Shown: in pieces, positions 22,946 through 27,398 of the stretch | How positions within the stretch are numbered: the stretch's first letter is position 1 | Layout of the letters: each line of letters begins with the position of its first letter | Assembly (NCBI GenBank): GCA_050180235.1 | Contig: JBFXEJ010000092.1 | Span: forward strand, 1-27,398 | Direction: 5' to 3' | Source: JAABRU01 sp050180235 | GTDB lineage: Bacteria > Desulfobacterota > Desulfobacteria > Desulfobacterales > Desulfococcaceae | DNA: 27,398 bases | Notes under the pieces: generated by a model | Database searches by the model: none | What the model was told of the DNA's origin: nothing | Seen by the model: the letters and a program-made list of their open reading frames with translations, nothing else | Translations under genes and position numbers: made by a program

Positions 22946-25138
22946 ATGATCGATATTATTATTGTAAACTATAACAGCACCGGTTTTTTAATTCAATGTC
23001 TTGTATCTGTTCAGAAAGCTCTGAATGACCTGCCTGCAAGAATTTATGTCCAGGACAATGCCTCAAAGGACAGACCTGAACGCATCAGGGCATTGTTTCC
23101 TGATGTGCTGCTGAACATAAACCCTTCCAATTACGGCTTTGCCAAAGCTGTGAACCAGGCACTGCGGCAGGGACATGGGGAATATGCTGTTCTGCTCAAT
23201 CCTGATACCTATGTCACGGATGATTTTTTTCAGACAGCTATTGATTATATGGAAAAGCATTCCCATGTCGGAATACTGGGACCAAAAATTCTGGACAATG
23301 ACGGAATGCTGCAGAACTCGGCACGGGCCTTTCCCACGCCACTGACAGCGTTTTTCGGCAGATCATCTTATCTGTCCAGGCGCTTTCCCAAAAATCCCAT
23401 CACCTCGCGCAATCTGCTCAGTCTGAAATCTGACGGGAAAACACCAATGAATGTGGACTGGGTTTCAGGCGCATGTATGGTGGTTCGGCGCAAGGCCATT
23501 GACTCTGCGGGTCTTATGGATGAAAGATTTTTCATGTACTGGGAGGACGCGGACTGGTGCCGGAGGATGTGGGAAAAGGGCTGGAAAGTGGTTTATTATC
23601 CCAGTACCACGGTATATCATTATGTAGGCGGAAGCAGCGGGAAAAAAGTTACCCGATCCCTTATTGAATTCCATAAAAGCGTTTACCGGCTTTTTGACAA
23701 ATATGCTGATGCATCACTGTCCTTTTTCAGCCCTTTGGTGCTGGCAGGACTTGGGGTTCGCCTGCTTTTTGTTCTTTTTTCAAATTTTTTTGAATATCTG
23801 TTCAAAATTCAGCCACCCATGCCCTGTGCTGAAAATCCGCATCTGCCGGAAAAGCGGATCAGAATTCTGCGAATCATTTCACGTCTTAACGTGGGAGGGC
23901 CTGCAATTCACGTTCATCTGCTCACCAAGGGACTGGACAGCCAGAAATTTGAATCCATACTGGTTACCGGCCGTATATCTCCGCAGGAAGGGGATATGAG
24001 TTATCTGTTCAGACCCGGTGACCCCCAGCCCCTGATTATTCCGGAACTGCAAAGAGAAATCAGCATCCCGTCAGATGTTAGAACTTTCTTCAGAATTCTG
24101 AAAATGCTTTATGCGGAAAAACCCGATATTGTTGACACCCATACGGCAAAGGCCGGTTTTGCAGCCCGTTTTTCCGCGAGTATTTACAATCTCCTGAGCA
24201 GAAAGCACAGCGTTTCCATCATCCATACATTTCACGGGCATGTGTTTGAAGGCTATTTCAGCCCCATGACCACGCAGCTTTTTATCAATATAGAACGTCT
24301 GCTGGCGCGGATTTCAGATGCTATCATCGTCATCAGTGACACACAGAAACAGGAACTCACGGGAAAATACCGTATTGCATCTTCTGACAAAATCAGAACC
24401 ATTCCCCTGGGATTTGATCTGTCCCCTTTTCTGTCCGCATCCGATCTGCGGGGAAAATTCAGACAGGATCTGCATTTTGACAGCAATGTGATTTTAATCG
24501 GTATCATCGGCAGACTGGTTCCCATCAAAAACCATAACATGTTTTTTCAGTCCGCAAAACGTTTCCGGGAAATCCATCCGGATATTGCCGTAAAATACAT
24601 TGTCATCGGAAACGGTGAACTCAGAGGGGAACTGGAAGAATTATGCAGCGAACTGAAACTGAAGGAGGATACGGTTTTCTGCGGCTGGATCAAAGAAGTT
24701 CCTTATGTGTATGCGGATCTGGATATTCTTGCACTGACATCCCTTAACGAAGGCACACCGGTTTCCATTATTGAATCCATGGCTGCCGGTGTTCCGGTAA
24801 TTGCAACAGATGCCGGAGGTGTGAGGGATCTGCTGGGAGCCGGGCCTTACCCCAGGGTATGTGAGAGAGGTTCCTTTCTGGTCTGTGAACGGGGAATTCT
24901 GTGCCGGAAGAATGATTCAGAAGGATTTTCCAAAGGTTTGACATATCTGGTGTGTGAAAATTCTGACATTCGCAGAAAACGCATTGAAAATGCCCGTCAG
25001 TATGTAAGGGAACACTTTGACAGGGAACGTCTTTTCCGGGATACCGAGGCTTTGTATATGGAACTGGCCGGGAAAAAAAGGAATAACAGATCACAGCATC
25101 CCGATGTGCGGCCCGGGCATCCCCCCTCTTCTGTATGA
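22946..25138 (+). CDS. Fused glycosyltransferase, GT2 (rhamnosyltransferase-like) plus GT4
   Basis: A 730-aa protein with two complete transferase domains. Residues 1-255 are GT2: MIDIIIVNYNS, VQDNASKD (Asp37), LLNPDTYV (about 83-90), and FFMYWEDADWCRR near 196-207, typical of rhamnosyltransferases of the WbbL type. A hydrophobic segment (about 259-283) may attach it to the membrane. From about 305 a GT4 domain begins (ILRIISRLNVGGPAIHVHLL), with IGRLVPIKNH and the nucleotide-sugar motif EGTPVSIIESMAAGVPVIAT. Both act on the cytoplasmic side of a growing lipid-linked glycan. The upstream RgpF-like gene and downstream flippase fit one pathway. Confidence 0.93.
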   Translation: MIDIIIVNYNSTGFLIQCLVSVQKALNDLPARIYVQDNASKDRPERIRALFPDVLLNINPSNYGFAKAVNQALRQGHGEYAVLLNPDTYVTDDFFQTAIDYMEKHSHVGILGPKILDNDGMLQNSARAFPTPLTAFFGRSSYLSRRFPKNPITSRNLLSLKSDGKTPMNVDWVSGACMVVRRKAIDSAGLMDERFFMYWEDADWCRRMWEKGWKVVYYPSTTVYHYVGGSSGKKVTRSLIEFHKSVYRLFDKYADASLSFFSPLVLAGLGVRLLFVLFSNFFEYLFKIQPPMPCAENPHLPEKRIRILRIISRLNVGGPAIHVHLLTKGLDSQKFESILVTGRISPQEGDMSYLFRPGDPQPLIIPELQREISIPSDVRTFFRILKMLYAEKPDIVDTHTAKAGFAARFSASIYNLLSRKHSVSIIHTFHGHVFEGYFSPMTTQLFINIERLLARISDAIIVISDTQKQELTGKYRIASSDKIRTIPLGFDLSPFLSASDLRGKFRQDLHFDSNVILIGIIGRLVPIKNHNMFFQSAKRFREIHPDIAVKYIVIGNGELRGELEELCSELKLKEDTVFCGWIKEVPYVYADLDILALTSLNEGTPVSIIESMAAGVPVIATDAGGVRDLLGAGPYPRVCERGSFLVCERGILCRKNDSEGFSKGLTYLVCENSDIRRKRIENARQYVREHFDRERLFRDTEALYMELAGKKRNNRSQHPDVRPGHPPSSV

Positions 25139-25148
25139 TGACTTTATC

Positions 25149-26558
25149 ATGTCCCGTCTGAAAAGCAATTTCATGTTTTCCGCTCTGGCCGTGTGCATCA
25201 ACGCGGCCGTCAGTCTGTCCTCGGTGCCGTATATCACAAGAAGGGTATCCCCTTCGGATTACGGTCATATTTCCCTTTTCATACTCTTTTTTTATCTGTT
25301 CGCATTTGTCGATGGCATACGTCCTGTGATTATAAATTCGGTTCATCACAGTTTTTCCGGAAAATCCGATTTTTTCAGATCCTGCCATATTTTTTCATGG
25401 CTTTGCGGAGCTGTTCTGTCTGTGCTTACCTTTATCCTGCTGATACTGTTTTATCATCACCGTCTGTCTGCTGTGGAAATTCTGTTTATATCTTTGTGTG
25501 CCCTGTTCTGCGTACCCATGAACAATGAGGCAGCGTTTCTGGAAGCAGGGGAGCGGGTCGGTTTCATCATGATGGTGCGTTCCGCAGGCTGGGTGCTGTT
25601 TTACGCCTCCTTTATTGTTTATGCCTCGGTTGGCGCAGGTTTTGAATGCTATGCCATGAGTGTGGCCGGAATGAACGGATTTCTGCTTGTCATTTACCGG
25701 GCTGCCAATTCCCGCGAATCCCGATCCGGAAAATTCCGCTTTGCCATTATCAGAGAAATGATGACAAAAATCCGGCAGGGAATCATGTTTAATCTGTATT
25801 CAACCCTGATGAGCAGTCTGGACAGGCTCTTTATTTCCAAACTTCTTCCTCTGCAGATGCTGGCGCATTATTCTGTGCAGTATGAATTCGGATTCAACTG
25901 GAATACACTGGTTCAGACCGCAGGCAGGGTTCTTTATCCGCATCTGAGCCGGCGGATGGCAGCCGAACCCTTTGCAGAAATACTGGCTTTCTGGGTTCAT
26001 ATGAACAAACTCATTTTTTTTGCTGTGTTTTCCATTACCCTGGCCGGTGCAGCGTTTTCTGAGGAGATTATCGGACTGTATGCCGGGGCAGTTTATACTG
26101 AGCATCATTATATCTTCCGCTTTGTCATGATCGGAGTTGCCATAAGCGCTCTGGGTGTTATGGCTGTTGTATTTCAGAGAGCACAGGGGGATTTTGCCTC
26201 ACAGGAAAAAGCATACGGCATAGGTGCGCTGACCGGCATTCTGCTGGTATATCCTCTGGTAAAAACATTCGGCATTCTGGGAGCTGCTTTGGTTTATCTG
26301 GCTGTGCGGATTGCGGATATTCTGCTTGTTCTGAAAATATGCAGAAATTTTTTCCGGAGCAGCTCCAGGGCAAAATATCTGATGGTCTGGCCCGGTCTTT
26401 TTGTATTATCCTATCTTTCTCTTTGGTATGAATATTATGCAGTATTTTGGTTCCTCTATGCCGCATTCGGGGCTTTGCTGTTCAATGCGGATGATATACG
26501 CTATTATGTTAATGCTGTCAGATATCCGGAAAAGGGCGGGAATTCATCCCTAATGTAA
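25149..26558 (+). CDS. Polysaccharide flippase, Wzx-like (MOP superfamily)
   Basis: A 469-aa integral membrane protein with about 12-14 hydrophobic segments. The opening SALAVCINAAVSLSSVPYIT and SPSDYGHISLFILFF are typical of O-antigen/oligosaccharide flippases. It should move lipid-linked glycan units across the inner membrane. The frame is open from 25017 inside the preceding gene, but the ATG at 25149, 10 bp after that gene's stop, fits the family start. No Wzy-like polymerase follows in the window. Its TAA stop (26556-26558) is also the target duplication of the element directly behind it. Confidence 0.9.
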   Translation: MSRLKSNFMFSALAVCINAAVSLSSVPYITRRVSPSDYGHISLFILFFYLFAFVDGIRPVIINSVHHSFSGKSDFFRSCHIFSWLCGAVLSVLTFILLILFYHHRLSAVEILFISLCALFCVPMNNEAAFLEAGERVGFIMMVRSAGWVLFYASFIVYASVGAGFECYAMSVAGMNGFLLVIYRAANSRESRSGKFRFAIIREMMTKIRQGIMFNLYSTLMSSLDRLFISKLLPLQMLAHYSVQYEFGFNWNTLVQTAGRVLYPHLSRRMAAEPFAEILAFWVHMNKLIFFAVFSITLAGAAFSEEIIGLYAGAVYTEHHYIFRFVMIGVAISALGVMAVVFQRAQGDFASQEKAYGIGALTGILLVYPLVKTFGILGAALVYLAVRIADILLVLKICRNFFRSSSRAKYLMVWPGLFVLSYLSLWYEYYAVFWFLYAAFGALLFNADDIRYYVNAVRYPEKGGNSSLM

Positions 26559-26648
26559 TACCAGTTCGCCATTGATTTTTTCAGAAAATCCCATCCTGAG
26601 AGGGGCAGTGGTGTGTTTCACAAGTATATTTTCAATGACGGTTTGGTA
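26559..26648. mobile_element. MITE-like element, TACCAATTC family, copy A4 (shortest)
   Basis: A 90-bp element with ends TACCAGTTCGCCATTGA and TTTTCAATGACGGTTTGGTA, flanked by TAA (26556-26558, the flippase stop codon, and 26649-26651). Directly after it, 26652-26668 resembles one end of the 4420-4524 family (CATCAAATCTGAAAAAT). Confidence 0.82.
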
Positions 26649-26794
26649 TAACATCAAATCTGAAAAATAAACCGGCATAAAACTCAGCAGGAATTTCTCT
26701 GTGTGATCCCAAATTACTGCTGAAAACATGATTGTGAAAAAATACTGTTTTGTAATCAGACATAAAAAAAATATTATCTTGAACAAGGAGATAT

Positions 26795-27398
26795 ATGAAC
26801 ACTGTTATTTTAAAGCCCGGACGGGAAAAATCCCTGCTTCGCCATCATCCCTGGATATTTTCCGGTGCGGTCCATGCTGTGGAAGGCAGCCCGAATCCGG
26901 GTGACACAGTTGACGTCCGCACCCGTAAAGGTATTCTCACGGGCCGGGGTGCATGGTCGCCACAGTCCCAGATTCAGGTGCGTATGTGGAGTTTTGATCC
27001 GGACGAAAAGATTGATGCGGCTTTTTTTCATCACCGGCTGCAACGGAGCATCTCCGCCCGGCAGAAATTCACCAACGCAGATGCTCCGGCCTGCCGTCTG
27101 ATCAATGCCGAATCTGATGGTCTGCCGGGGCTTACAGTTGACCGTTATGCGGATTATCTGGTCTGCCAGTTCAGCAGTGCCGGGGCTGAATTTTGGAAAA
27201 ATCTGATCTCTGATCAGCTTGCACAATTATATCCATCTGCCGGAATTTATGAACGATCCGATATTTCCTCCCGTGAAAAAGAGGGTCTTTTGCAGGTGCG
27301 GGGACTGCTTAAAGGGAAAGAACCTCCGGAACTGCTGGAAATTCAGGAAGGGCCATGCCGCTTTCTCGTTGACATCCGCAATGGACAGAAAACCGGAT
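26795..27398 (+). CDS. rlmI: 23S rRNA m5C1962 methyltransferase RlmI (partial, 3' end off the window)
   Basis: The first 201 codons are visible and open to the window end. The N-terminal PUA-like domain reads LKPGREKSLLRHHPWIFSGA, followed by GAWSPQSQIQVRMW, RLINAESDGLPGLTVDRYAD and IYERSDISSREKEGL, all close to E. coli RlmI. The SAM-binding and catalytic part is only begun (FLVDIRNGQKTG). It methylates a cytosine of 23S rRNA. A good AAGGAG site lies 4 bases before the ATG. It is separated from the polysaccharide block by a MITE-like element. Confidence 0.95.
   Translation, partial: MNTVILKPGREKSLLRHHPWIFSGAVHAVEGSPNPGDTVDVRTRKGILTGRGAWSPQSQIQVRMWSFDPDEKIDAAFFHHRLQRSISARQKFTNADAPACRLINAESDGLPGLTVDRYADYLVCQFSSAGAEFWKNLISDQLAQLYPSAGIYERSDISSREKEGLLQVRGLLKGKEPPELLEIQEGPCRFLVDIRNGQKTG

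Noticed and set aside
25017..25148. Upstream extension of the flippase into the glycosyltransferase gene
   Set aside because: The extension overlaps the end of a well-supported gene in another frame, and family members begin at about the MSRLKSN position.

Overview
The window looks like a chromosomal segment of a Gram-negative, delta-proteobacterial (Desulfobacterota-like) organism. This rests on a TonB-dependent outer-membrane receptor, a PEP-CTERM exported protein, a sigma-54-type promoter, a GEMM-I (c-di-GMP) riboswitch, a PaaK-type adenylate-forming protein, and intergenic DNA full of small inverted-repeat elements. The taxonomic call is an inference from gene content, not from a marker gene. 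No tRNA, rRNA, CRISPR array or complete insertion sequence with a transposase was seen.

Left part (1-4371, minus strand): three nearly identical tandem copies of an archaeal-type AAA ATPase fused to a C-terminal PD-(D/E)XK-like domain. The leftmost copy is cut by the window edge. Bases 4372-4917 hold no gene but three different non-autonomous inverted-repeat elements in a row. Next come a PaaK-like protein that has lost its ATP-binding loop and its C-terminal catalytic lysine (minus), a REC-HisKA-HATPase hybrid signalling protein (minus), and divergently nadC followed 22 bp later by a TonB-dependent receptor (plus).

Middle part (10727-17241): a repeat-rich gap of about 770 bp, a membrane protein with two CDP-alcohol phosphatidyltransferase domains, a small secreted protein, and an LRV-repeat protein with a C-terminal membrane segment. 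After these comes a DUF4114/PEP-CTERM protein. Its leader carries a sigma-54-like promoter, a c-di-GMP-I aptamer and an intrinsic terminator in that order, which reads as a complete c-di-GMP transcription switch. Cytidylate kinase (cmk) follows.

Right part (17242-27398, all plus): kptA, then truA, a 37-codon ORF and a DUF2284 gene joined by overlapping stop/start codons. A 48-aa protein sits directly before a CPA1-type Na+/H+ antiporter. A surface-polysaccharide block follows (RgpF-like protein, fused GT2-GT4 glycosyltransferase, Wzx-like flippase), and then the 5' part of rlmI.

The unifying oddity is a set of small elements (90-167 bp, at least three terminal-repeat families) flanked by TTA or TAA duplications, as in Tourist-like/IS5-type MITEs. 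Two sit exactly behind gene stop codons, so that the TAA stop is itself the target duplication. The polysaccharide genes, the PEP-CTERM protein and the c-di-GMP switch may belong to one surface/biofilm programme, but only the switch is directly supported by sequence.
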